Source: Rhodoblastus sp963748385 (GTDB lineage Bacteria; Pseudomonadota; Alphaproteobacteria; Rhizobiales; Beijerinckiaceae). Taken from it: a stretch of DNA of 64,000 nucleotides. Positions 39,955-48,490 of this stretch are shown piece after piece; the first letter of the stretch is position 1; each line of letters starts with the position of its first letter. The notes under the pieces are model-generated. The model was not told where the DNA came from. It saw only the letters and a list, made by a program, of their open reading frames with translations, and made no database searches. The stretch is taken from positions 310,001 through 374,000 of the forward strand of contig CAVVIQ010000020.1 in the NCBI GenBank assembly GCA_963748385.1, in the 5' to 3' direction. Made by a program: the position numbers and the translations under genes.

Positions 39955-39974
39955 CCTGTCAGGCTGTTTCGGAC

Positions 39975-40910
39975 CTATTCCGCCGAATTGGTTTCGGCGA
40001 CGGGGGCGCCATCGGCGTCGTCTCCGCCATTGTCCATGCGGGGCCGACGGCGGCGGCGCGGACGCAGATGAAACCGGTTCTCGGACTCGTCGCTCGGTCC
40101 GCCGGGAAATTCCGACGGCGGCGCGGCGATGAAAGGTTGTTCCGCCGAATCGGCGTCGCCGGCGGCGGGTTCCGGCGCGGCGAAGGGCGCCGCCGAAGGG
40201 CGCGTCGGCGAGGTTATGAAGGCTGGCAAGCCGGGATTGATCGGCTCGAAATCGACGCGCGGCTGTTCCTGCGGACCGGGGCCGGCGGCGATGCGCGGCT
40301 GCTGGTCGCGGAAACGCGGACGGCCATGATCCTGCTGGCGCTCGCCCTGCTGGCCGAACCTTCGGTCGCCACGGCCGGAACGGTCGTGGTGGCGATCCTG
40401 GTTGCGTTCCTGACCCCGCTCTTGACCGCGTTCTTGGCTGCGTTCCTGACCGTCGGGCGTGAAAGCGGGACGATCGAAATAGGGTTGCGGCTGTTGGCCA
40501 AATCCGCCGGCTGGAACATTCGGCTGGGCGTTGCTCAAAGCCGGAGCCTGCTGGGAGCGGTCGAAGGGGGAGGCGAAACGATCCGGCAAGGCCACGAAAT
40601 CGTCGTCCTCGTCCGTCTCCTCGAAATCCTCGGCGCTGCGGCCATAGCCCATCTGGGCCTGCTGTTGGGCGGCCTGCGCCGCCGCAATGATCCGGAAATA
40701 ATGTTCCGAGTGCTGAAGGTAATTCTCGGCGACGATCGAATCGCCGGAAGATTGCGCATCGCGCGCCAATTGCAGATATTTCTCCGCGATATGTTGCGCC
40801 GTGCCGCGAATCTTGACATCTGGCCCGTTGGACTCGTAGGACCGCGTCAGCGGATTGGGGCCCTTGCGATTATTCCGACCACGCATACGCTTGTTTTGAC
40901 CAGGTCTCAT
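39975..40910 (-). CDS. DUF4167 domain protein with basic and RQE-type repeats
   Basis: A 311-residue protein of unknown function. The conserved DUF4167 domain fills the first 80 residues (RPGQNKRMRGRNNRKG, LTRSYESNGPDVKIRGTA, AEKYLQLARDAQSSGD). An acidic stretch (EETDEDDD, about 97-103) follows, then a disordered, polar region with QER/QDR repeats (residues 155-177), and finally a highly basic patch (LRPRRRRRPRMDN). This layout suggests nucleic-acid or ribosome binding, but no function is established. The ATG at 40910 has AGGA upstream; an in-frame ATG eight codons earlier lacks one. It lies between prmC and clpB, a conserved order in Alphaproteobacteria. Confidence 0.85.
   Translation of the reverse strand: MRPGQNKRMRGRNNRKGPNPLTRSYESNGPDVKIRGTAQHIAEKYLQLARDAQSSGDSIVAENYLQHSEHYFRIIAAAQAAQQQAQMGYGRSAEDFEETDEDDDFVALPDRFASPFDRSQQAPALSNAQPNVPAGGFGQQPQPYFDRPAFTPDGQERSQERGQERGQERNQDRHHDRSGRGDRRFGQQGERQQDHGRPRFRDQQPRIAAGPGPQEQPRVDFEPINPGLPAFITSPTRPSAAPFAAPEPAAGDADSAEQPFIAAPPSEFPGGPSDESENRFHLRPRRRRRPRMDNGGDDADGAPVAETNSAE
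40380..40448 (-). repeat. In-frame QER/QDR-type repeat within the DUF4167 gene
   Basis: The codons for residues 155-177 of the DUF4167 protein encode a run of GQER, GQER, NQDR and similar units in nine- to twelve-base steps. Imperfect repeats of this kind often change length between strains. Confidence 0.7.
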
Positions 40911-41310
40911 AGATAGTTCCTGAGTATTCGCCATGAGTGCGAGAAAGTTTACGCCAACGCCTCTTCGCTTGCCGCCCTGGCCAGAGACAATGGCCCAGAG
41001 ACTCCGGCGGCTTTGCCACTGCGGGCATGTCTGCGAATTTCCGCAAACTTGCTTTCAGTCTTTCAGATCCGATCAGGGAAGCGGCGACCGCGCTACGTCG
41101 CTCTCGTCGCGGCTCAAAAACAGGAAAGCGATTGGCGAGACGTTAAAAACCGCTACGCGGCGTCGGCCAAAAGCTCATCCGAGCCACAACGTCGATTAAG
41201 GCAACGAAGCTTTTCCGGGGAAGACTCTAGACGCTTTTTTCCTCCGCGCCAAGCCCAAACTTTTCAAGCCAAACTTTTCAGCGTGCAGGAAAATCAGTCC
41301 CAAGACCCTT
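40911..41310. other. 400-base gap between prmC and the DUF4167 gene
   Basis: No gene is supported here. Because both neighbours run on the minus strand, this is the leader of the DUF4167 gene. It has a 12-base direct repeat CCAAACTTTTCA (41256-41267 and 41270-41281, period 14) close to the prmC end. No promoter could be placed with confidence. Confidence 0.5.
41256..41281. repeat. Two tandem copies of a 12-base repeat, CCAAACTTTTCA
   Basis: Exact copies at 41256-41267 and 41270-41281, two bases apart, 30 bases downstream of prmC on its transcription strand. Possible regulator site or a local duplication. Confidence 0.75.
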
Positions 41311-42138
41311 TCAAACCTTTCGGACCGCCGCAATGCGATCGCGCCCGCTCAAGTCCTTGCAAATGGCAACATTGCGAAAGCCCGCTTCGGAAAGAATCTC
41401 GCCGACGGCTTGCGCCTGCCGCCAGCCGATTTCAAGAAAGGCGCCGCCCCCCGGCTTGAGCAGCCGCTCGATCTCCCTGGCCAATCGACGGTAACAATCG
41501 AGGCCATCATTCCCGGCGAAAAGCGCCAGCGCAGGATCGAATCGGGCGACTTCAGGCGCCAGCGCGCCGGCTTCCTCGAGGCCGATATAGGGCGGATTGG
41601 AGACGATGAGGTCGAAGCCGGCGTCAATCGCCTCCGCCCAGTCGCCGCAAAGGATCGAGGATCGATCGGCGAGGCCGCAGCGGTCGATGTTTTGCCGGGC
41701 GATGGCGCAGGCGGCCGGCGACAGGTCGACGCCAAGCCCGCGCGCGTCCGGGATGGATCGCAGGATCGCGCAGAGAATCGCGCCCGAGCCCGTTCCAAGG
41801 TCGAGAATGCGCGGGTTCGAAACGCGCGTCCCGCGCACAAAGGTCAATGCCGCCTCGACCAGGCTTTCCGTGTCAGCCCTCGGGTCGAGCACGTCCGGCG
41901 TCACGATGAGGTCGAGGCCGTAAAAACCGCTGCGGCCGAGAATCCGCGAAACCGGTTCGTCCTGCAGCCGCCGCTCCAGAAAGTCTTCCAGCCGCGCCGC
42001 GATTTCGTCGCCGACGGGCTCGTCGGCGCGGGTCAGGAGATCGAGCGGCCGCAATCCGGTCGCGCCTTCGACCAGAAGGCGCGCCTCCAGCGCGGCCGGC
42101 TGCTTCCCCGCCTCGGCGAGAGCGCGCGCAAGCGCCAC
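41311..42138 (-). CDS. prmC: Peptide chain release factor N5-glutamine methyltransferase
   Basis: A 275-residue enzyme that methylates the GGQ glutamine of RF1 and RF2 with S-adenosylmethionine. The SAM site is ILDLGTGSGAILCAIL and the substrate motif is LIVSNPPYIGLEE. The N-terminal helical domain ends SRILGRSGFYGLDL. The start is GTG at 42138; homology to the family (LTLAQARVALARAL) suggests that the protein may begin about ten residues earlier, but no ATG, GTG or TTG is available there. It is 56 bases from the htpG stop on the same strand. Confidence 0.93.
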   Translation of the reverse strand: MALARALAEAGKQPAALEARLLVEGATGLRPLDLLTRADEPVGDEIAARLEDFLERRLQDEPVSRILGRSGFYGLDLIVTPDVLDPRADTESLVEAALTFVRGTRVSNPRILDLGTGSGAILCAILRSIPDARGLGVDLSPAACAIARQNIDRCGLADRSSILCGDWAEAIDAGFDLIVSNPPYIGLEEAGALAPEVARFDPALALFAGNDGLDCYRRLAREIERLLKPGGGAFLEIGWRQAQAVGEILSEAGFRNVAICKDLSGRDRIAAVRKV

Positions 42139-42194
42139 TCGGGCCTGCGCCAGCGTGAGATTCGCCGCGAGAAACGGGGCCGGGCCGGCGATGG

Positions 42195-44087
42195 TCAGGC
42201 TCCCAAGGCCTTACCGAGAACCCGCGTCAGGCGCGCGGCGAAAGCCGAGGCGTCCTTGGGCGGCGCGCCATCGAGCAGACGCGCCTCGTCGAAAATCAGC
42301 CAGACCGCGTCGTCGAAAAGCTCCGGCGCGCCGCCAGAGGACAATTTTTCCAGCGCGACGAGAAGGGGATGGGCCGGGTTGACCTCCAGAATCGGCTTCA
42401 TCTCGATGGACGACTGGCCGTGGGCCGCCAGGATTTGCTGCAAACGCAGGTCGGGGCCGAATTCCGGCGCGACCAGACAGGCCGCGCTTTCCGACAGGCG
42501 GTCGGAAATCCGCACGTCCTCGACCACGGCGGCGAGCGTCTCCTTGGCGCGGGCGATGAAGTCGGGCAGGGCCCCGGCGGATGGTTCGGGCTTCCTGGCC
42601 TCGTCGAGCAGGTCGATGGACTTGATGTCGGTCGCGCCCTGGGTCGCCGATTTGAACGGCTTGCCCTCATAGCCGACCGCCGTCTGAACCCAGAAGGCGT
42701 CCACTGGGTCCGACAAAAGCAGGACTTCAATTCCTCTGGCGCGGAATCCCTCAAGCTGCGGACTGGCCGCGACCCGCTCGACGCCTTCGCCGACGAGATA
42801 ATAGATCGCCGTCTGATTTGGCCGCATTGCGGCGAGAACTTCGGCGAGCGACCTATTGCCGTCCGGCTCGGCGGTTGTGGCGAAACGCGCCATTTTCAGC
42901 AAAATGTCGCGACGTTCGGGGTCTTCATACAGACCTTCCTTGAGCACGGGGCCGAAGTTTTTCCACATGCCCAAAAACTTTTCGGAATCGGTTTCGGCCA
43001 GTTTCCCGATTTCCTGGAGCATCCGGTTGGTCACGCCTTTCTTGATCGCGGCGAACAGATGGCTTTCCTGGACCATTTCACGGGAAACATTGAGCGGCAG
43101 GTCTGGAGAATCGACCACCGCGCGGACGAACCGCAGATAGCCCGGCAGGAGATCGCTGTCGCGCGAGATCAGCACCCGGCGCGAATAAAGCTTGACCCGC
43201 CCTTTCCGCGCCGGATCGAACAGATCGAAAGGCCGCGAACCGGGAACGAAAGCCAGGACATGATATTCGGCCCGGCCTTCAGCGCGCCAATGGACGGTCA
43301 GCGCCGGGGAATCGAAGTGGCCGGAAAGCTCCTGATAGAATTCCTTGTATTGCTCTTCCGTGATTTCCGACTTCGGCTTGGCCCAGAGGGCCGCGCCATC
43401 GGAAACGCGTTTCGGCTCGGACGTTGGCGTTTCCTGCAGATCGATCGGCGTGGCCACGGCGCTCGAATGTTCGGCGATGATCGCTTCGATCTTCGCCGGC
43501 TCCAGATAAGCCCCGGATTCGGCGTTGAGATGCAGGATGACGCGCGAGCCGTGCGCTGGGGCGCTTTCAGGGTCAAGCGGCGCGATTTCGAACTCGCCCT
43601 TGCCGTCCGAACCCCAGCGCCAGGCCGATCTTTCGCCCGCGCGCCGGGTCTCCACCACGACCCGGTCGGCGACCATGAAAGCCGAATAGAAGCCGATGCC
43701 GAACTGGCCGATGAGCTCGGCCGCGCCGTTTTCCGAGCTCGTGACCCTTTCGAGGAAAAGGCGGGTGCCGGAATTGGCGATCGTGCCGAGCGCGCCGGTC
43801 AGATCCTCGCGGGACATGCCGACGCCATTATCCTCGACGGTCAGCGTTCCGGCTTCCTTGTCCAGGATCACCCGGATCGCGAAGGATTCCCCATCGCCGA
43901 GCAGCGAGGGATCGCTGTTCGCCTCGTAGCGCAGCTTTTCACAGGCGTCCGCGGCGTTGGAAATCAACTCGCGGAGAAAGATGTCGCGCTCCGAATAGAT
44001 CGAATGAACCATCAGGTGCAGCAAGCGCGCCACATCGGCCTGGAAAACATGGCGTTCGCTTTCGATCGTCGCCGATTCATGCGTCAT
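42195..44087 (-). CDS. htpG: Molecular chaperone HtpG (Hsp90)
   Basis: A 630-residue bacterial Hsp90. The ATP-binding domain has FLRELISNAADACEKLRYEA, shown in part as FLRELISNAADACEKL, VEDNGVGMSREDL and GQFGIGFYSAFMVADRV. The middle and dimerisation domains follow and the length is full. The ATG at 44087 is chosen by alignment with MTHESATIESERHVFQADVA; an earlier ATG is in frame. A very good sigma-32 promoter lies about 55 bases upstream. It is divergent from a lytic transglycosylase. Confidence 0.97.
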   Translation of the reverse strand: MTHESATIESERHVFQADVARLLHLMVHSIYSERDIFLRELISNAADACEKLRYEANSDPSLLGDGESFAIRVILDKEAGTLTVEDNGVGMSREDLTGALGTIANSGTRLFLERVTSSENGAAELIGQFGIGFYSAFMVADRVVVETRRAGERSAWRWGSDGKGEFEIAPLDPESAPAHGSRVILHLNAESGAYLEPAKIEAIIAEHSSAVATPIDLQETPTSEPKRVSDGAALWAKPKSEITEEQYKEFYQELSGHFDSPALTVHWRAEGRAEYHVLAFVPGSRPFDLFDPARKGRVKLYSRRVLISRDSDLLPGYLRFVRAVVDSPDLPLNVSREMVQESHLFAAIKKGVTNRMLQEIGKLAETDSEKFLGMWKNFGPVLKEGLYEDPERRDILLKMARFATTAEPDGNRSLAEVLAAMRPNQTAIYYLVGEGVERVAASPQLEGFRARGIEVLLLSDPVDAFWVQTAVGYEGKPFKSATQGATDIKSIDLLDEARKPEPSAGALPDFIARAKETLAAVVEDVRISDRLSESAACLVAPEFGPDLRLQQILAAHGQSSIEMKPILEVNPAHPLLVALEKLSSGGAPELFDDAVWLIFDEARLLDGAPPKDASAFAARLTRVLGKALGA

Positions 44088-44141
44088 TTTTCGTTCCGGT
44101 CCCCAAAATGCATCGAACAAGGCGCTGGCCGCCGCGCCGCT

Positions 44142-44170
44142 ATATCGCGGGCGTCGGCTTTTCTTTCAAG
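44142..44170 (-). promoter_or_regulatory. Sigma-32 (RpoH) promoter of htpG
   Basis: On the minus strand CTTGAAA (44170-44164), exactly 14 bases, then CGCGATAT (44149-44142), close to the heat-shock consensus CTTGAAA-N14-CCCCATNT. The likely transcript starts about 48 bases before the htpG ATG. Confidence 0.75.
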
Positions 44171-44189
44171 GGCGGGCGAGGGAAAATTT

Positions 44190-44217
44190 GAGCCGGCCGG
44201 AAATCGCCGGCCGGCTC
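44190..44217. other. Strong GC-rich hairpin upstream of the htpG promoter
   Basis: GAGCCGGCCGG (44190-44200) pairs perfectly with CCGGCCGGCTC (44207-44217) around AAATCG. There is no T run. It lies in a divergent promoter region, so it is not an ordinary gene terminator; it could insulate the two promoters or end a short unannotated transcript. Confidence 0.6.
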
Positions 44218-44450
44218 TGTCGCATGCGAAAAGTCTGGTTCGGAGGCCGCTTCGGCTGGGGGGCTGCGTCAACGCGGCGACTACCGAACCCCCGCTATGG
44301 ACAAGCGACAGATTGAATTGGCAAAAAAGCGGGCAAAAGGCGCGAGCGCGGCGGAATTGTGATTTTGTTGACGAGGCGCGCCGCTTCATTCTCGGCGCCG
44401 CCGGGCGCATATTGATATTCGCAAACAGCAAGGCGGAACGCGCCAGGCCG

Positions 44451-45362
44451 ATGAATCGCCCGTCCTCTTTCCGGAATCGCGCCAGGAGCGCGGTCGCCGC
44501 AGCGCTCGTCGTCGCCGCCTTCACGCCGGCGCCTTCCATTGCCGTCCAGGGCGAGACGGTCGGTCCCGCTCCCGCTGCGGCGGCGACCGAAACCCACGAC
44601 GATTTGCGCGGCGAGGTCTGCCGGATGATCGAACGGGCGGCTTCCGCCCACCATCTGCCGCCCTCTTTTCTCACCCGCCTGATCTGGCGCGAAAGCAGTT
44701 TCCGCGCCCATGTCGTCAGTCCGGCGGGGGCGCAGGGCATCGCCCAGTTCATGCCCGGCACGGCGACGGAGCGCGGCCTTTCCGACCCGTTCGACCCCGA
44801 GCAGGCGATTCCCAAGGCGGCGGAACTGCTCGCCGAGCTCAGGGCGCGCTTCGGCAATCTCGGCCTCGCGGCGGCGGCCTATAATGGCGGGCCCCAGCGG
44901 GTCGCCGACTGGCTTTCCGGTGCGGGCGGCTTGCCGTTCGAAACCCAGGTCTATGTCGAGATCGTCACCCGCCATCCCGTCGAGGATTGGCGCGATAGGC
45001 CGTCGGCCGCGAAATTGGAGGCGGCCTTCGGCAATCCCGCCACCTGTCTCGCCACGGCGGAGGCGATCCGCATCCGCGAGCCGGACCGTTTCGCGGGCTC
45101 GACCCTTACCGCGCCCTGGGGCGTGCAGCTCTCCGGCTCTTTCAACAAAAAGGCGGCGCTGGCGGCTTACGCGCGGGCGCAACGGCGCTTCGCGGCGCTT
45201 CTGGGCGACGGCCAGCCAATGGTGATCGGCAAAAGGGCGCCCGGCCGCGGCTTTGCGCGTTTCTGGCGGGTGCGCGCGCCCGCCCAGACCCGGAAGCAGG
45301 CGAATCGCCTTTGTGCGGCGATCGAACGCGCCGGCGGCGCCTGCGCGGTGCTGAAAACATGA
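44451..45362 (+). CDS. Lytic transglycosylase (SLT domain) with C-terminal SPOR-like region
   Basis: A 303-residue exported protein: a signal segment at about residues 10-30 (SAVAAALVVAAFTPAPSIAV), then an SLT domain. The catalytic glutamate is expected at Glu-81 in IWRESSFRAHVVS, followed by GAQGIAQFMPGTATERGL and AYNGGPQRVADWLSG. The last 75 residues (FARFWRVRAPAQTRKQANRL and CAAIERAGGACAVL) resemble a SPOR repeat, which binds denuded septal glycan. The ATG at 44451 has no strong ribosome site, but the signal peptide begins there. The frame runs open far upstream across htpG, which is only a high-GC shadow. Confidence 0.88.
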   Translation: MNRPSSFRNRARSAVAAALVVAAFTPAPSIAVQGETVGPAPAAAATETHDDLRGEVCRMIERAASAHHLPPSFLTRLIWRESSFRAHVVSPAGAQGIAQFMPGTATERGLSDPFDPEQAIPKAAELLAELRARFGNLGLAAAAYNGGPQRVADWLSGAGGLPFETQVYVEIVTRHPVEDWRDRPSAAKLEAAFGNPATCLATAEAIRIREPDRFAGSTLTAPWGVQLSGSFNKKAALAAYARAQRRFAALLGDGQPMVIGKRAPGRGFARFWRVRAPAQTRKQANRLCAAIERAGGACAVLKT

Positions 45363-45507
45363 CATCATGAATGGACGAACCGCTCCGAAAAAGAATCGCG
45401 CGTCCGCGGCGGGCTTTACAAAGGGCTTCGCCTTCCGCAAATAAGCTTAGACCCGCCGCCGGAGGCCGAGCCCTAGGCGCGCGGGGCGCCCAAAGGAAGC
45501 GGCCGCC

Positions 45508-46449
45508 ATGTCCTTCGATCCGAGGTTCCGTCGATCCATCATCCGTTCCGCCCTGCTCGGCGGGCTTCTTGTGGCGGCGCCGCAGGCCAGGGCGCAATTC
45601 TGGCCCCCGTTCGGCCAGCCGCAACCACAGCCGCAACAGCAGCAAACGCAACATCCCTCGCGCCGTCCCCCGCAGCGCGCCGACAGGCAACATCCGGCGC
45701 CGTCGCAGCAACAGGCGGCGCAGCCGCGCCGTAATTCCTTTTTCTGGTGGGACAATGCGCAACCGCCGTCGTCGCCGCCGGCGCGTCAGCGGGGCGTCCG
45801 CGCGCCCCAACCGCAAGAAGCCGCGCGCGACCGCGCGACGGAGGGCGATGATGGCGCGGCGGTCGATCTTTCCCGCGGGAATTCCCTGTTCGACGACGGC
45901 TATGGCGACCGCGGCGGCGTTTCGGAGGCCGCTCTGCCGCCCGACGCCGATCCCGATTATTCCACGCCGGTCAATCTCGACCCGGATGTGAATTACAAAT
46001 TTGCGACCCGCAAGGAGGTGGGAGACCCGACGGGCGAACCGGCGGGCACGATCACCATCAGCACCACCCAGCGCAAGCTTTACTATTCGCTCGGCGACGG
46101 GCGGGCGCTGCAATATGGCGTCGCCGTCGGCAAGGCGGGCTTCACCTGGAAGGGCGAGGCGACGGTCGGCCGCAAGTCCTATTGGCCGGGCTGGACGCCG
46201 CCGCCGGAAATGCTCGAGCGCCGCCCCGAATTGCCCGATCACATGGACGGCAGCCTGTCCAATCCGCTTGGCGCCCGCGCGCTCTATCTGTTCCAGGGCA
46301 GGAAGGACACGCTTTTCCGCATCCACGGCACCAATGAGCCGAAATCGATCGGCCACGCCGTGTCCTCCGGCTGCATCCGCATGGAAAACGCCGATATCAT
46401 CGACCTTTACGGCCGCGTCTCGAAGGGAACGCGGGTCGTGGTGCGCTGA
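45508..46449 (+). CDS. L,D-transpeptidase (ErfK/YbiS/YcfS/YnhG family)
   Basis: A 313-residue exported enzyme that makes 3-3 cross-links in peptidoglycan or attaches proteins to it. A signal peptide (SIIRSALLGGLLVAAPQARA) is followed by a Gln/Pro-rich linker (residues 35-110) and the YkuD catalytic domain. Active-site residues are visible: His-273 in RIHGTNEPKSIGHAVSSGCIRM, split here as RIHGTNEPKSIG and HAVSSGCIRM, with Cys-289. The SDG-like part reads YGVAVGKAGFTWKGEA. It lies 145 bases after the lytic transglycosylase, within a small wall-remodelling cluster. Confidence 0.95.
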   Translation: MSFDPRFRRSIIRSALLGGLLVAAPQARAQFWPPFGQPQPQPQQQQTQHPSRRPPQRADRQHPAPSQQQAAQPRRNSFFWWDNAQPPSSPPARQRGVRAPQPQEAARDRATEGDDGAAVDLSRGNSLFDDGYGDRGGVSEAALPPDADPDYSTPVNLDPDVNYKFATRKEVGDPTGEPAGTITISTTQRKLYYSLGDGRALQYGVAVGKAGFTWKGEATVGRKSYWPGWTPPPEMLERRPELPDHMDGSLSNPLGARALYLFQGRKDTLFRIHGTNEPKSIGHAVSSGCIRMENADIIDLYGRVSKGTRVVVR

Positions 46450-46679
46450 TCGGGCAGCGAAATTCTCCGCATTCACAACGAATTAGGGTGCGCGACGAAT
46501 TTTTTGCGCACGGCGATGGAACCTTTTCGCGGGCTCGGGCTTTACGTCATTTGACGAAGGACGGTCGCCCGTTGCGCCTCGTCCTGGCGAACCGACCAAA
46601 AAATTCGTGACGCGACCGGCTCGACATGGCCGCATGCGTTGTTGTGACGAGGCGATGCTCGACGCAATGGAGCAACGCC

Positions 46680-47069
46680 ATGTGTGACTATTCGCTCGAA
46701 ATGTACGAGTCGCGGTCCGCGCGCGAAGGCGAGATCTATGTCACCACCCGCTTTCCCACCGGATCGATCGGTCTCACCGCGCCGGAAGACGCCATGACGG
46801 CGATCTGCCTGATCTGCGGCAGTCGGCTGATGCTGGAGAATCTCTCGCCGGCGATTCAGTCGGAGCTGGGCGTGAAGGACACGGAGGAAGTCACCTTCAC
46901 GTACCTCAATGAAGGGCTCTATCACGATGGGGTCGCCTTCGAGAATGGCGTCCGCGTCACCTTGTGCCGGCTCGGGCCGGGCGTGATGGTCAGCCTCAAG
47001 GATCCGCCGCGTCCAGCGAAGCAGGCTGGGCAACGGCGCGATTCCGGCGTTTTGACGCCGGCCGAGTAA
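46680..47069 (+). CDS. Conserved protein of unknown function (MCDYSLE type)
   Basis: A 129-residue cytoplasmic protein starting MCDYSLEMYESRSAREGEIY. The ATG at 46680 has GGAG at a good distance (GGAGCAACGCC); an in-frame ATG 18 codons earlier is not conserved in character. Two cysteines form a CxxC-like pair (ICLICGS, residues 41-44 region), which could bind metal, and the rest alternates short strands (VTFTYLNEGLYHDGVAFENG). I have seen similar short proteins with this N-terminus in Rhizobiales but know no function. It lies between an L,D-transpeptidase and a SleB-type hydrolase and converges with the latter. Confidence 0.75.
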   Translation: MCDYSLEMYESRSAREGEIYVTTRFPTGSIGLTAPEDAMTAICLICGSRLMLENLSPAIQSELGVKDTEEVTFTYLNEGLYHDGVAFENGVRVTLCRLGPGVMVSLKDPPRPAKQAGQRRDSGVLTPAE

Positions 47070-47074
47070 GCGGC

Positions 47075-48334
47075 TCAACTCGGCTTCAGCCGATAAAAAA
47101 TGTGCTTGCCGATCACGTCGATCTTCTTGAGCGACCGCGCCCAGCGCGGTCGCACGTAATTGGCGTGATAATGGGTGGCGTCGCCGATGTCGGCAAGCCA
47201 GGTTTTGCCCGCGAGCACGTCCTCGGCGATCCGTGTTGCGTCGGTCCACGCCTCGGCCTCGCGGACGCGGAGGGGGCGGCCATCGCAGGCGAAGGAGAAC
47301 TGGCAGGCGTGGCGATGGCTGCGGTTCTGGAACACGACGCCGCAGATGGTCGAGGGATAGAGGCCCGAAGTCATGCGGTTGAGCACGACCTGGGCCACGG
47401 CGGCCTGCCCTTCCTCGGATTCGCCGCGCGCCTCGAAATAGATCGCTTGGGCGAGGCAGCGTTTTTCCGAATCGAGACGGTCGGCCGGGATGAGGGCGAG
47501 ATAGTCGCGCCGGCCGCCCCAGGCGGCCGCCGGCTGTTCGCCTTTCGCGATCACCGACATGTCGGCTTCGACGGGAGTGTCGTCGGCGGAAAAAGGCGTG
47601 CTGGACGCTAGAATTTCCGCGCGGGACACGGCGGGCGTCGCGCCTTGCGCGATCCGCTCGGCCACGGCCGCCGGGCGCATGGTCATGTCGGCGGGGCCGG
47701 CGGACGGCGAGGCGTCGGAGACGCTTTCTTCGGTCACCGGGGCGTCTTGCGCGTCCCAGGCCTCGAAACGAGAAACCGAATCGGGACCGGGCGCGGCGCC
47801 CTCGCCTTGCGTGAAAGTCGAGGCGAGGCCGCTTTCGTCCTGGCCGAAAGTCAGAATGTCGGCGCGCAGGCGCGTGAGCGCGCCCGGTTGGCGCAGGCGG
47901 CCGGAAAGGCTTGGGCGCAGGTTGACGAACGGGTCGCCCTTGTGTCCGCGGTCGATCTCCGGAAAGGCGCGGGCGCCCTTTTTGAGATTGGCGCGGGGCG
48001 CGATCTCGTCGGGGATCGCGTCGAACATCTCGGGGGATCCCAGTTCGAGGCGCGCCTCCCGCAGCAGGCCGCGTCCGAATTGGCCGCCGAGGCCGGCGTC
48101 GAGCGACAGCGGATCGGGCGCAAGGCGGGCGGGAACAACGGCGGCGCCGGACGAGGAGATCGGCGCCATCGAGGCGCCCTGCGGGACTTCCTGGCCGGCG
48201 TCGGCGGTGAACGAGGCGAGCAAGGCGGCGCCGAGCGCCCAGGGGGTCGCAACCCGCATCGCCCAATCGAATTTCGCCCAAGGGAGTCGCGATAGGTTGA
48301 GATGCGCAGAACGCCGCCTTGTCCGCATACGCAT
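47075..48334 (-). CDS. Cell wall hydrolase, SleB family
   Basis: A 419-residue exported protein. After a basic N-terminus and a hydrophobic signal (RVATPWALGAALLASFTADA) comes a long low-complexity region of about 250 residues, then a C-terminal Hydrolase_2 (SleB) domain: CLAQAIYFEARGESEEGQAAVAQVVLNR, split here as CLAQAIYFEARGE and EEGQAAVAQVVLNR, then CQFSFACDG and GDATHYHANYVRPRW. Glu in FEARGE is the expected catalytic residue. SleB-type enzymes are lytic transglycosylases or amidases of peptidoglycan. The start is uncertain; ATG at 48259 would begin exactly at the signal peptide. Confidence 0.88.
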   Translation of the reverse strand: MRMRTRRRSAHLNLSRLPWAKFDWAMRVATPWALGAALLASFTADAGQEVPQGASMAPISSSGAAVVPARLAPDPLSLDAGLGGQFGRGLLREARLELGSPEMFDAIPDEIAPRANLKKGARAFPEIDRGHKGDPFVNLRPSLSGRLRQPGALTRLRADILTFGQDESGLASTFTQGEGAAPGPDSVSRFEAWDAQDAPVTEESVSDASPSAGPADMTMRPAAVAERIAQGATPAVSRAEILASSTPFSADDTPVEADMSVIAKGEQPAAAWGGRRDYLALIPADRLDSEKRCLAQAIYFEARGESEEGQAAVAQVVLNRMTSGLYPSTICGVVFQNRSHRHACQFSFACDGRPLRVREAEAWTDATRIAEDVLAGKTWLADIGDATHYHANYVRPRWARSLKKIDVIGKHIFYRLKPS

Positions 48335-48490
48335 GCCCAAGCCCACAAACGGAAGCGGCGACGCCGCATATCGCGCCGGCAAGGACGCGGAAACGCGCGA
48401 CCGGCCCGATGTTTATCGCTTGTTAGGCTTGACGCCCGGTTACCAGGGGAAGCTCGGCGCCAGTCCAGAAATGGGACGGCGAAAAGGGAT

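Larger units (their letters stand above)
44088..44450. other. 363-base divergent gap between htpG and a lytic transglycosylase
   Basis: The htpG side holds the sigma-32 promoter at 44142-44170. Behind it is a strong hairpin at 44190-44217. The transglycosylase side holds TTGACG near 44370 but no matching -10. No gene, tRNA or other RNA could be identified. Confidence 0.5.

Noticed and set aside
41810..41830. GGTTCGAA-like T-loop sequence that could belong to a tRNA gene (also near 20265)
   Set aside because: Both lie inside well-conserved coding sequence (prmC and acnA) with no acceptor or anticodon stem around them.
42369..45362. A very long plus-strand open frame (about 1000 codons) covering htpG in antisense and running into the lytic transglycosylase
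   Set aside because: The htpG part is a high-GC shadow without domain features; only the last 303 codons from 44451 encode a recognisable protein with its own signal peptide.
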